Below are positions 38,824-48,755 of a DNA stretch of 64,000 bases, in pieces. The DNA lies in contig CM063284.1 of the NCBI GenBank assembly GCA_032173965.1, positions 103,850,410 to 103,914,409 of the forward strand, in the 5' to 3' direction. Under the pieces are notes generated by a model. The model was not told where the DNA came from. It was given only the letters and a program-made list of their open reading frames with translations, and searched no databases. How positions within the stretch are numbered: position 1 is the stretch's first letter; every line of letters starts with the position of its first letter. The translations under genes were made by a program, and so were the position numbers. Source of the stretch: Sitta carolinensis (lineage: Eukaryota > Chordata > Aves > Passeriformes > Sittidae).

Positions 38824-39853
38824 AATATAATGTTACTCTTTTGTTGTGAATTTTGTTCAAGGGAAATGCAGATAGTACTTAAAGATGCAATTAAATCAAG
38901 ATATGTTTATCATCAGGGAGAAGATGGCTTTGAAAAACTCAGATAAAGAGAATCTATATGAAATGTGTTAGGGATGTGGATGAAATTGAACTTTAATGAG
39001 ACCAAACAAAAGGAATATAATTGATCTTCTGCAGTGAGAATGTATGGAAGTAATTTAAACCTCAAGGTCCTCTTGTCTTAGTGGGAGACAGGATAGAGGA
39101 TGTTTTGTATGATCTAATTATGCGGAAGTCTCAGGCTCTGCAAAATATAATTCCTTAGGGGAAAAGGGCACAAGACAAAGAGAACAAATTACCAGTTAAA
39201 AGATATGATGATCTTTGATGCAGTACAAGGGGAGCATAAGGCATTTTTCTAATAATCTTGGTGTGAAAGTAACAGCTGTAATGAGAAAAATTAGAAAATT
39301 GCCTCAGGTAAAGAACACTGAGAAAGCAGAAAAGCTTGGATGAGGCAAAGGTACTGCAATCAAATATAAAGAAAAAAAATAGATTTCTAGTGCAAATTGA
39401 ATAAAAATTGATTATTACTTGCTTGATGTATTTTAAAGAAAAATTCAGGCAGGACTTCTTATACAGCTTAATAGCAATTCCCTGAGCAGTTATAGAAGGC
39501 CTATGAATCAGAGAAAAGAAACTGAACTGACTGTGAGATAGACAAGTGAGATACTGATTGGTCAGTATCTTAGATAAAGCAAGACATTTCAAACCAAAAT
39601 CCAATTTTTATATATTCCTACTTCCTTCTCTACTTATGGGAAAACCAAACATCAAAATTAAAGATAGGGACAACTTTTTAAAGCATTTTTGCATCCAGAA
39701 CAAGTTGGAAGTCCAGGAAATATCCGTAATGTTTTGGGATGAGCTGGATACTGAAATACCCTGGACAATTATTGGCTTTGAGTATCTTAGTGACAACAAT
39801 AACTTCATAAGTCTGACAAACCATCTGTGTAAGCATCATGGAAAATGGAACAG
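38824..39853. other. Non-coding interval between two CR1 tails
   Basis: About 1 kb flanked by CR1 3' ends that face each other (plus copy on the left, minus copy on the right). It has no recognisable gene. A minus-strand open frame at 39155-39604 (149 codons) is Phe/Ser/Leu-rich with no domain and looks like chance. Confidence 0.5.
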
Positions 39854-39940
39854 AACCATAGAATCACAGAATGGCTTTGGCTGAAAGGACCTTAAAGATC
39901 CATAAGTTCCAGCACCTATTTTAAATGTGAGGAAAAGATC
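39854..39940 (-). mobile_element. CR1 LINE 3' terminus
   Basis: ACCATAGAATCACAGAATGG, then 'CTGAAAGGACCTTAAAGATC', is the reverse complement of the CR1 3' end. The match fades after 'AGTTCCAGCACCTATTTTAA' (about 39935). It is a short, 5'-truncated copy on the minus strand. Confidence 0.9.
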
Positions 39941-41664
39941 AAACACTGCAGATAGCAAGGTGCTGGGATACAGAGTCAAATATTGAATCAAAAGCTTCAT
40001 CATTATTATTATAAGTAAGGAAACAATCATTAACTATTAAAAGCTATAGAGGCTTATCTTTGAGTAATAAAAAATTTTCATGAATTTGCTTATATGAGTT
40101 AAATATGTAAGTTGGAGAGAAAAAAAAAAAAAAGAAAAGAAAAAATAAAAAGAAAGATCAATACTTGCTATAGCTAAGGACAGATTTTTTTCCATGCAAG
40201 TCTGAAAAAAATGTCCCGTCATCACAGCTAGCAGAAATAGAAGATAATTCTCCACAGCAATAATCAATTTTGTATCAAAATTTATTTCAGACATGGATCT
40301 TTCATCTCCTGCTTTTTGCAGTTGTTATCATCTAGATATTTATTGACTGAATTATTGACAATGGTGTGGTTCTTCTTCCTATGACATCTAGACTAACCTT
40401 TCTTTTTGGTGGAAGATAGGCTATTGGTGGAGGAAATTGACCCAACTTGCCAGAAGACTCTATTTCCTACTGCTGGCCTTAACTTCTGTGAAAACAGAGA
40501 AATTTTCTAACATTCAGATCAGTTATTTTTTCTAAAGTCTTTGAAGCATTACTGCATTACACCTGCAGAATTTAAGCAGAATAATAAAAAATTGTCTTTT
40601 TTTATGCTTTAATACAAACATTTTCAAGATACTAAATAAAACTTTTTCTTTATTTTAAATAATTATTTTTTATTTAAAATATTTATGTATTTCATAGTAT
40701 TTAAATAACAAAGTAAACAGGTTGATAAACACAGATGAACAGTCTCAGGAAAAGAGAGATGAAGCAACTACAAGACATCATTGTCTGCTTCCAAGCCCAC
40801 ATCCCATTTCCTTGATAAATATGACATTGTAGAATATAGGTGAAGAAGTGAGGCTAAATTCCGCAGCAGCTCCATCCTTTTTATTTATTCTACCTCTTCC
40901 TATTACTCCAATGGAATGCTAAGTGGTCCTTTCATTTTAAAATGCCTGTCCTTGTGGCTTTCTTTTCCTCCAGTGGAAGTCACAGCCAAAGTAGAGATCC
41001 ATGTGAGAGCATGACTGTTGAGTGACATCCCTGAGGAAAGGACAGTGTTAGAGATAGGTACCATTCTTGTAAGGTCCCTCAGCAGAGTTCATCCCTAGCT
41101 CAGGAAATACCAGAATTATTCAACCTTCTTATGCTTTTCTGTACTTTTCTTTAGGCATCTGCTGCCACTGTGGTTTATGCCAGTGGCTCGATGAGTCTTT
41201 GAATTCACTCAGAATGGCTATTTTTGGACATGCACACTACTGGAAGTGGATGCCTGTAAGAAGCTTTTATGGTTGGACAAAAAGTAATGACACCATTAAC
41301 TCTGAGAAATTGAATAGTCCTTGTATTACTGTCATTCTCTTCCAGTAAGAAATTTCAAGTTGAGCACAGTGGGAAATCCAATTTACTCCCATGGTATAAA
41401 ATCATATTCCTGAAATAATTCACTGCTGTTAGAAACAAACCAACGTGTGGAACTGGCACTGGTTTTTAGGCTGATGCAGGGAGAGATGCCTTTCTTTGGT
41501 TTGCATTGCACATCATAAACAGCCACAGGCACACTGATAAATATCTCACCATCTCCTGATGGCTTCATGGAATTGGGAGATTTATGCTCACACATTTATG
41601 TTCACACCGGAAAGGTTATAGAAGGCATATCTGTCCTTATATGGTCTTCCTTTGTATTTTTATA
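39941..41664. other. Non-coding sequence; A-rich tract; possible mariner trace
   Basis: There is an A-rich tract at 40116-40156. At about 41270-41295 the sequence GGTTGGACAAAAAGTAATGA resembles the terminal part of mariner-type DNA transposons. No opposite terminus or transposase remnant was found, so this is not called as an element. Nothing else is recognisable. Confidence 0.4.
40116..40156. repeat. A-rich simple tract
   Basis: A-runs broken by single G and T residues over about 40 bases. Confidence 0.9.
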
Positions 41665-41865
41665 TGATTATAACAACTACAGCAAAAACATAATAAAAAA
41701 ATGTGATTCAGATAATCCTCTTAGTTCAGGGTTGCAGGGATGAAACTGCCACTGTGCAAAATAAAAAGATAAGTTTGTTCTTACTGGATAGTGAAAGTGT
41801 GGCTAAGGTACTGTTTGTAGCCTCTTCTGGCTCACTGGGTAATACAAAATTATGGTCTCCTGAAA
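41665..41865 (+). repeat. Unnamed interspersed repeat, copy 1
   Basis: This stretch matches 48553-48755 in direct orientation. Shared words in the same order include ATTCAGATAATC, TAGTTCAG-GTTGCA, 'CACTGTGCAAAATAAAAAGA', TTA-TGGATAGTGAAA versus ACAGAATAGTGAAA, and AAGGTA. Both copies are also preceded by TTATAA and an AATAAAAA stretch. I do not recognise the family. It could be a diverged LTR or SINE end, or a segmental duplicate. Boundaries are approximate because the similarity fades at both sides. Confidence 0.75.
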
Positions 41866-42859
41866 GCTTTATTCTATATGAAACTCTGCCATATGGCTAT
41901 TATTTTTAACTAGTGCTACAATCTGTTTTATTTCCATCATATAGTTTCTACTTACCTTTTGTTATCTTGCCTTTCCTTTCCAGCCCTTTTAGCTACACTC
42001 TGCATGCTGCAGACACAGTTTAAAAAAGCTGTCTAATGATTTGGGGAATGGTCAGCATAGGCATGGGTCACAGGCCATGGCAAAGAATTCTATTTCTTAG
42101 AAATTCAAGGCTTTTATGCTTGGGAGAGTCAACAGTCATGTTTGGATGCAGGGACTGTGTTCTCAAGACCAAAGGAAAAGAAACCAACATTCTAACAATC
42201 ATTCATCAAGAATAAAGTGTATAAATATACATATTATTGAAGCTTTTTGAATTGGTTTTGCTCTTAAAGCATGAATTTGTTTGAGAACATTGATGAAGTT
42301 TAAGTAGGCTGGAAATTTCATTGTACTGTTGTATTTTAGAAATGAGGAAAAATATTTCAGTGTTGCAAAATCAGCACAATGAAATAATTTGCACCTCAAT
42401 TTTATAAGCTGCCTAAGAAGTTATTTGAATAACTGAATTTCTGACCTTGCAAACCCTGGAAATCAGGACAATTTCAAGGAGTGCAAGAAAATATAAAATC
42501 ATCAAAAGTGAGGTATGGAATAACTCAGAAATTGGTGAAGTGATAAATACTGAGGAGGGTAAGTTGCTTAAAAATTTTGGGTGAATTTGTATCATTTTGT
42601 ATATATTTCCTGTATCGATATAAACAAATGTTTTGCTTAAGAATTAGGCAGTACAAGAATAAAGGAGCATAAAATGGGGATGTAATCCCATAAATCAGAA
42701 TTCTGAAAAGGTGTTTGAGGGCATGGTACATTACCAGCTGTAATGTGATTCTGCAGGTGGCAGGTTAAGGCACTACTGAGGTTTTATTTACTAATGTATT
42801 TACTAATGCATGAAGGCCACCTTTCTGTTCCAAACGTGGACACTCTAGGACATACTTGG
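41866..42859. other. Unique non-coding sequence
   Basis: No gene or known repeat is recognised. Similarity to the second copy of the unnamed repeat stops near the start of this interval. Confidence 0.5.
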
Positions 42860-43445
42860 TTAAGATATTCATGTTTGAAGAAGTTGTTGAAAATTGGAAT
42901 GAATTTGGGAGAAACCACAAGATTGGTTCAAATGAGGCTAAAAAAATGAATGATTTGATACAGTATTGGGGGAGGAGTTGGAGTCGGAAAACTTTTCTCT
43001 CTGTGGAAGGCAACAAAATATTGACCTTCTGAGACTCACAAGTATGACAAAAAAAGTTCCAGTACGTGGAAGTAAAACCTCAAAATGGAAGCAAAGTATA
43101 TATTTTTAAACAGAAGTAAATACACACTGGAACAATTTACCAAGCACCGTTGTGGATTCTGGTAACTTAAAAGATTTCATTTGGAATTAAGTCTAGGATT
43201 GCTGAAGCAATTTAGGGAATTAGATGCTCAAACATCCTTGAAATGTACTCATTATATTCTCCAAGATCTCTTGGGTTCCTCTAGAAATGCAGCAGAGCTA
43301 AAAGCAGTGTGCTGCATCTGATTCAGAAGTGGGATTTGATGGAAGGCACTGTGAAGTAGTATCAGACAGTTTCTGTAATGTTCCACAGCAGGTTAGACTG
43401 CACTGTCCCAGTGGCCTCTTTCATTCACAGAGTCAGTGTGTTTGT
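42860..43445 (+). mobile_element. Ancient CR1/L3-like LINE 3' end
   Basis: The order of weak matches follows the 3' part of old CR1-type LINEs. 'GGAACAATTTACCAAG' and TTGTGGATTCTGGTAACTT are near 43130-43165. A 'GGTTAGACTGCACTGTCCCA' block and 'GTGGCCTCTTTCATTCACAG' are near 43392-43430. Weaker matches to the ORF2 end begin near 42880. The classical ATTCTRTG octamer tail is not visible, so this is a different and older subfamily than the others in the window. Boundaries are uncertain. Confidence 0.55.
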
Positions 43446-46400
43446 TTATTTGTATGTGAGAGCAGCAAAAGAAGTGTTCTGATCTAATAGGAGCTACTTG
43501 AGATTGCTGTTGCAGTACTTACACCCTGTCTGTTTAATGAGATGACTGTGATTCACTAGTTTGCAGTAGAATGTTATTTCACCTCCATTCTGCTGCTTGT
43601 AGGGAAAAGACTGAAAGACCAGAGTGTGCAGAGGTGGAGTGGACGTGGCAGCTTAGAAACTGCTCTGTGTCTGTTGGGCTTTCAGCAACTCATTCTGTTG
43701 CCAAAGCAGGAATGGTCACTCATGTTTCAGGACCTGTTCTGTGATCTGAGTGTGTTGAACACAGGAGGTCCTGAAATATGACTAGGTAGACATACTAGCT
43801 GAGCATTTCTTGGGTTTCTGTAGTATCGTCTACATAAAAAATTCACTTCGGATCTTTGTCTCTCACCAGGAAGACTCGGATCTTAGATGTTACACTGAAT
43901 TAGAGGCTATATCAACATGTTAAGCGTCCAGTCACACACCAGTACAAGCAGTAGTTTTGCTGTCACTGGACACTGCAGTCCTGTCTGTTGAAATTATCTG
44001 TTTTCTTTTTTTATCTGCACAAGTATTACTGGCTAGCCAATTTTCTAGAATTAGTTTTAAGGTATTTTATCTGGAATAGGATGGTTGCAGAGAGCAAAGT
44101 GAAGCTCACCCATGAGTGAGGAAGATCACTGTGTTCCTTGAATCAGAGCTGAATTCTATCCTGAGTTTTGTTCACTCACAAAGCTGAGTTTTATGATAGT
44201 CCAGAAATCCAAATTCCATCTGATAAACAATAAGTACAGTGTAGTAACCTAGCATATTGAGGGCTTGGGGCTTTTTTTTTATTCTCTTTTTTTTTTGTTT
44301 TTTTTTTAACAACATGGATACAATTAATGTAGAAAATTAAGTAGTCTGGTTATGCTTATTAACACTTAATGAAATTAAAACTTGTGTGTCTTTCTTAATG
44401 TTTTTTTAAACTTATCTTTTGTTGTATAAGAAAACAGTCCTATGTTACAAACTCATCCCAATGTTACAAACTCAGATTATAAATGGATACAATTTGTATA
44501 ACAGTGAATTGAGTTGCATATAAATACAAAGATAAATGTTTATGTAGGGGTTGATATTTCATAGATATTTTGGAAATCTGTTTATCCAAGACATTAGTAA
44601 GACAACAGGGTTATAATACAGTTCAGGCTGTATGGGTATATAAAACCTATTTGTCATCTTCACAAAATACATATTACCAGAATACAAATTATACTGATGA
44701 GATTGCTGCATTTCTCATCCTTATCATGTAGATCTTCCATGTGATCTATCAAGTCCAACATGGGGATAAAGCAGTGTGTACTTTAGGCAAATTTTTGATG
44801 GCAACTGCTGTGTTTCTTCTTTGCATAGCTTATCAAAGTTTGAAATAAAAAGTGTTTCTTGTGATATCCAATGAGGAAAGAAAAATTAAGATTGAACCAA
44901 TTTTAAAATACATTACATTTTGAGATCAAGATTCTCGGCAGGTACTTAAGGTGAAGGTGCCCAGCATCCAAGAATTGGATTCTTTTTTGTTAATGGGTGA
45001 GAAAATGAAAATGCAATGTTAGAAGATGGGGATTTTTGGCTTCTGTAAGTGAGCAAGTATTAATGTAGCATAAGTGATCCAAAAAGTAATAGATGTCCTT
45101 GTTAACATCAATAGCTTCATAATGCAGCTATTCAAATTATATACTCTAATTTGCTCCTCTGCCTCAGAGAAGTGTCATGCTTTCCTATAAGGCTGTTATG
45201 ATTTTAGCTTCAGAGCGCTGCACAAAAATGCCCTCTGGTCTGGAGGGTGCACTGCTTTCTGATGGGGAGACCTTGTTAAAGTTATGTTTTTACCACAGTA
45301 AAAATTGATTTACACTGCTTTCTGATAAACTAAGTAAGTTCACTTACTCTTTTGGCCAAATGAGTTTGAGAAACGCTTGCACAGAATGTAATTGTTATAT
45401 CCCACTTCTTAAGATTACACGATATATATGTATATATGTATAACTAGTTTCCCCAAGCGTTCTGTAAAAATAACAAATATATGTAATTTTTCTATCTATT
45501 AAATTTGAAAATGTAACTCATAAAGTGTGTTTGAGGAGATGAGGCAACATAACTGTTCCAGGAGGTACGAAATGGACTGATTAGGTCAAAACATATTTTC
45601 TTTCATATAGAATGTGGAATCTGTCCAAAAGGCAGGACTGAAGGCAGTCAGAATGACATCGAAAAAGATGTATCACCACTGGGCCAAAATGAGACTTTTG
45701 AACTGCAGGGCTTCTTACATGTAAGATCAGAAGCAATCCCATATAAGAGGGATATATCTAAGCAACTTTGTAGGGGATGCAGGTATTTGAATATACAGAA
45801 AATAAGCAGGATGTGATACTAAACCCAGCACTTCCATGCAGATGCCATCGGACCGATGTAGGATCATTCTTAGTGGAAATTTCTAACAGGGATGAACTTT
45901 GTCCTGCAGCAAGATTTCTGATCTGGCTTTGACTCTCTGATATTTGCTGACACCAGTCAGATTTCTTTCAGTGTCATGACAAGAGTTAGTGTCTTAGAGC
46001 AACAATAAGCAAAGAAGCCTGTGCTGTGCAGAAAGCATGATGCATCAGATGTAACAGGGAATACATAGTTTCAGGAATAACCTAATTTGAGAGAGCATCT
46101 GTTTTAGGTTTAGGCAAACTAATACCTTGAGACTGTTTGGATAGCGAATTGACCTCTTGTCGAGATGTCAATAGCCTGAGTATCTGAAAAAACAGAAAAT
46201 AATGGCTGCATCCCAATATTCTTCTATTACAAGAATTTATTCATCCTGAACTGCCTGACCACTGTAGCGTTCAACAGCATGGTGAGTTTTTTATTTTCAA
46301 TTACTAATCTTTACTGCACATGATACTGTGTAAGATTGTGTGCATGTAGTGTGTCTTCTCTGAGTAATTGGTTAGCTGTCAGGGGACAAAAAAAAAAATC

Positions 46401-46544
46401 AATACCAATAACTTTTATCTCTTAAATTCAGAATTAAATGTTTCTTATAATAAACATGTGTCATTATATACACAGCTCTGTATAGATATTTTATTTTGAT
46501 GGCATTTACTTTCTCAGTGGTTTCCATATCTTTAAAGAAGTTGA
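43446..46544. other. Gene-free, mostly unique region
   Basis: No gene is recognised. Simple sequence: a T-rich tract at 44272-44308 and a short TA tract near 45421-45442. A 14-base word ATGTTACAAACTCA is repeated in tandem at 44442-44455 and 44461-44474. The stretch 45530-46070 is of higher complexity but matches nothing I know. Confidence 0.5.
44272..44308. repeat. T-rich simple tract
   Basis: Three T-runs separated by ATTCTC and G. Confidence 0.9.
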
Positions 46545-47430
46545 TCATAGGACCATAGCATTGTTTAGATTTCAAAAGATCATTGAGTCCAGCTATTAAC
46601 CCAGCACTACCAAGTCCACCTCTAAACCATGTCTCTGAGTGCTGCATCCACACGACTTTTAAAAACCTCCAGGACTAGGGTCTCAGCCACTTCTCTGGGA
46701 GTCTGTACCAATGCTTGTCAATCCTTCCTATGAAGAAATTTTTCCTATTATCCAGTCTAAACTTCCCCTGGCAATGTGTAACTTAGGAGAAGAGACTGCC
46801 TCTCACCTCATTACAACGCCCTTTCAGGAGGCTTAGAAAGAGCATGGAGCTCTGCCCTCCACCTCCTTTCCTCCAGGCTAAATTCCTTCAGCTCCCTCAG
46901 CTGTTCCTCATAAGACTTGTGCTCCAGACCCTTTGCTGGCTCAGTTACCCTTCTCCAGACATGCTCCAGCACCTCAATGTCTTTCTTGTAGTGAGGGACC
47001 CAAAACTGAGCACAGGATTCAAAATGTGACCTCACAAGTGCTGAGTACAGGAGTATGACCCTGCTCCTGCTAGCCACACTATTTCTGATACAATCCTGGG
47101 TTCTTGGGTACCTGGGCACACACTGACTCATGTTCAGCTGCTGTTGACCAGCACCCTCATGTCCTTTTCCACCAAGCAGCTTTCCAGATGCCCTTCCCCA
47201 AGCCTGTAGCATTGCATGGGATTGGTGTGACCCAAGGGCAGGATCCAGCACTTGGCCTTGAACATCATCCATTTGGCCTCAGCCCATTGATCCAGCCAGT
47301 CCAGATCCCTCCTGCCAGACAACACTCTCACTTCTTGTCATCTCCAAACTGACTGCACTCAGTCACCTTGTTCAGATCATTGATAAAGATACTAAACAGG
47401 ATTGGTCCCAACACAGAGGCCTGGGGAACA
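46545..47430 (-). mobile_element. CR1 LINE 3' portion, about 0.9 kb
   Basis: The minus-strand CR1 starts at the left with a diverged terminus (CATAGGACCATAGCA). It then shows the 3' UTR block ('CATTGAGTCCAGCTATTAACC', trimmed at either side) and the ORF2 C-terminal region through 46811-47331. It ends near 47430 after 'CAGGATTGGTCCCAACACAG' and 'GGCCTGGGGAACAAC', where CR1 similarity stops abruptly. ORF2 is frameshifted. The subfamily differs from the 9975 and 53325 copies, with a 3' end lacking a clean octamer repeat. Confidence 0.9.
46811..47331 (-). pseudogene. CR1 ORF2 C-terminal remnant, frameshifted
   Basis: Two overlapping minus-strand frames carry consecutive pieces of the same domain. 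47134-47331 encodes '[20 protein letters not shown]' and '[10 protein letters not shown]'. 46811-47272 encodes, in its second half, '[20 protein letters not shown]' and '[20 protein letters not shown]'. A frameshift in the overlap (about 47134-47272) separates them. The catalytic RT core is absent, lying beyond the 5' truncation at about 47430. The remnant is non-functional. Confidence 0.85.
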
Positions 47431-47620
47431 ACCTATTCTCTTCCTCCCAAAGCTCTGCCACTTAGGGCAGGAGTTCCTCCACCTGGGTGCGCCTCCCACA
47501 GGGATGCTAGAGCAGGGCACCGGAACAGCAGCCCAGTCTCACCAGAGCTCCATCTGGGCAGCTGTGCTTGCCCTTCCTGTGTGCCCTTCCAGTCTGATTG
47601 CTTTCTGGAAACACATACCT
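47431..47620. other. GC-rich segment next to CR1 5' break
   Basis: About 190 bases of markedly GC-rich sequence (CACCTGGGTGCGCCTCCC and similar) directly follow the point where CR1 similarity ends. It then returns abruptly to AT-rich sequence near 47620. I do not recognise it as CR1. It may be another repeat or a transduced or pre-existing GC-rich element. Confidence 0.35.
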
Positions 47621-48552
47621 GGCATAAATTGAATTACCTGGTTTCAATTTAGATTAAGTACTTGATTTGTAATTAAAAGTCCAAATGGTAAAACAATATG
47701 AGAATGACAAATGCATTTTATTGAATCAGTAGACAACTGCTTTCCTGTTCTGTCTTCAATGCAGTTCCATTTGATTTACTAATTATATGCAAACTATCAT
47801 TATGCTGTGGTTCTTCATAGCAATTTTAGTATTTCAGCAGAGATCCTTCTCGGTTAGAATAGCTGAAATGGACTGATGGAGTAATATGTATCATTACAGT
47901 TACTGATAATTTGTATTGCTACACAGTCTATCAGATTGTTCATTTCATATATATATATATTCATGTATATGTTTGAGAAATAAAAACCTAGTATTTTCTG
48001 TGAGGAAATCTTAAATAAATTTAAAGCTTTGTTTTTTACCAAGATATGATATGGTAATCTTTTTTAACTTTGCAAAATGCCTTTTGCTGAACATCTAGAC
48101 CTCTGTGCAGAAGCAGGAAAAATTTCTGACTTTGAAATATTATTAGCATTGGTTACCCTTCTAAATGCATAATATTATCTTATGGTCTTGCTCGTAGCTT
48201 TAGCAGTACAGTAACAAGGAAAATATATGAGGCATGAATGATGTGTTGTCTTTTTACGGGGAAACAGAATGCAAATTTCTGGCATATTGTTCAAACTTGA
48301 ATTATTTATATATCAAATATTATTCTGGCAAGTCCTGATTAAACTTAGATGAATTCTCTTAATCTCTTCAACAGTTTGCCCTTGCAGATTTTTGTAATCC
48401 ACCTGACTCCCCCCAAATCTATGAAAGATGGGACTTCCATATACAGAACTGAATAAACATTAGATCTCTAAATCTCTGTAGATATATTGTTAATCATTAA
48501 AAAATCTTATAGCTAGGAAGACACGATATTATTTTGATGCAGAACCTGTTTA
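47621..48552. other. Unique AT-rich non-coding sequence
   Basis: A short TA run lies at about 47948-47962. Nothing else is recognised. Confidence 0.5.
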
Positions 48553-48755
48553 GTTGCTTAATTATAAAATATGGCAGTAACACAATAAAAATCAGATTCA
48601 GATAATCTTTGTAGTTCAGTGTTGCAAGTAAGAAACCTGCACTGTGCAAAATAAAAAGATAAATTTACCCTTACAGAATAGTGAAAATCTGACCAAGGTA
48701 TATTAGTAGTGTCTTGCAATGCATTGGTAAGTAATTATGCAAAGTAGTTGCACTT
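48553..48755 (+). repeat. Unnamed interspersed repeat, copy 2
   Basis: Direct-orientation counterpart of 41665-41865. The core at about 48592-48685 holds ATTCAGATAATCTTTGTAGT, GTGTTGCAAGTAAGAAAC, 'CACTGTGCAAAATAAAAAGA' and AGAATAGTGAAAATCTGACC. By eye the core differs from copy 1 by scattered substitutions, consistent with two old dispersed copies rather than a recent local duplication. Confidence 0.75.

Noticed and set aside
39155..39604. Minus-strand open frame of 149 codons
   Set aside because: Phe/Ser/Leu-rich composition typical of AT-rich non-coding DNA, no domain, no splice context.
38758..39940. Two CR1 tails facing each other, resembling a composite element with inverted ends
   Set aside because: CR1 does not mobilise as composite elements; independent insertion explains it.
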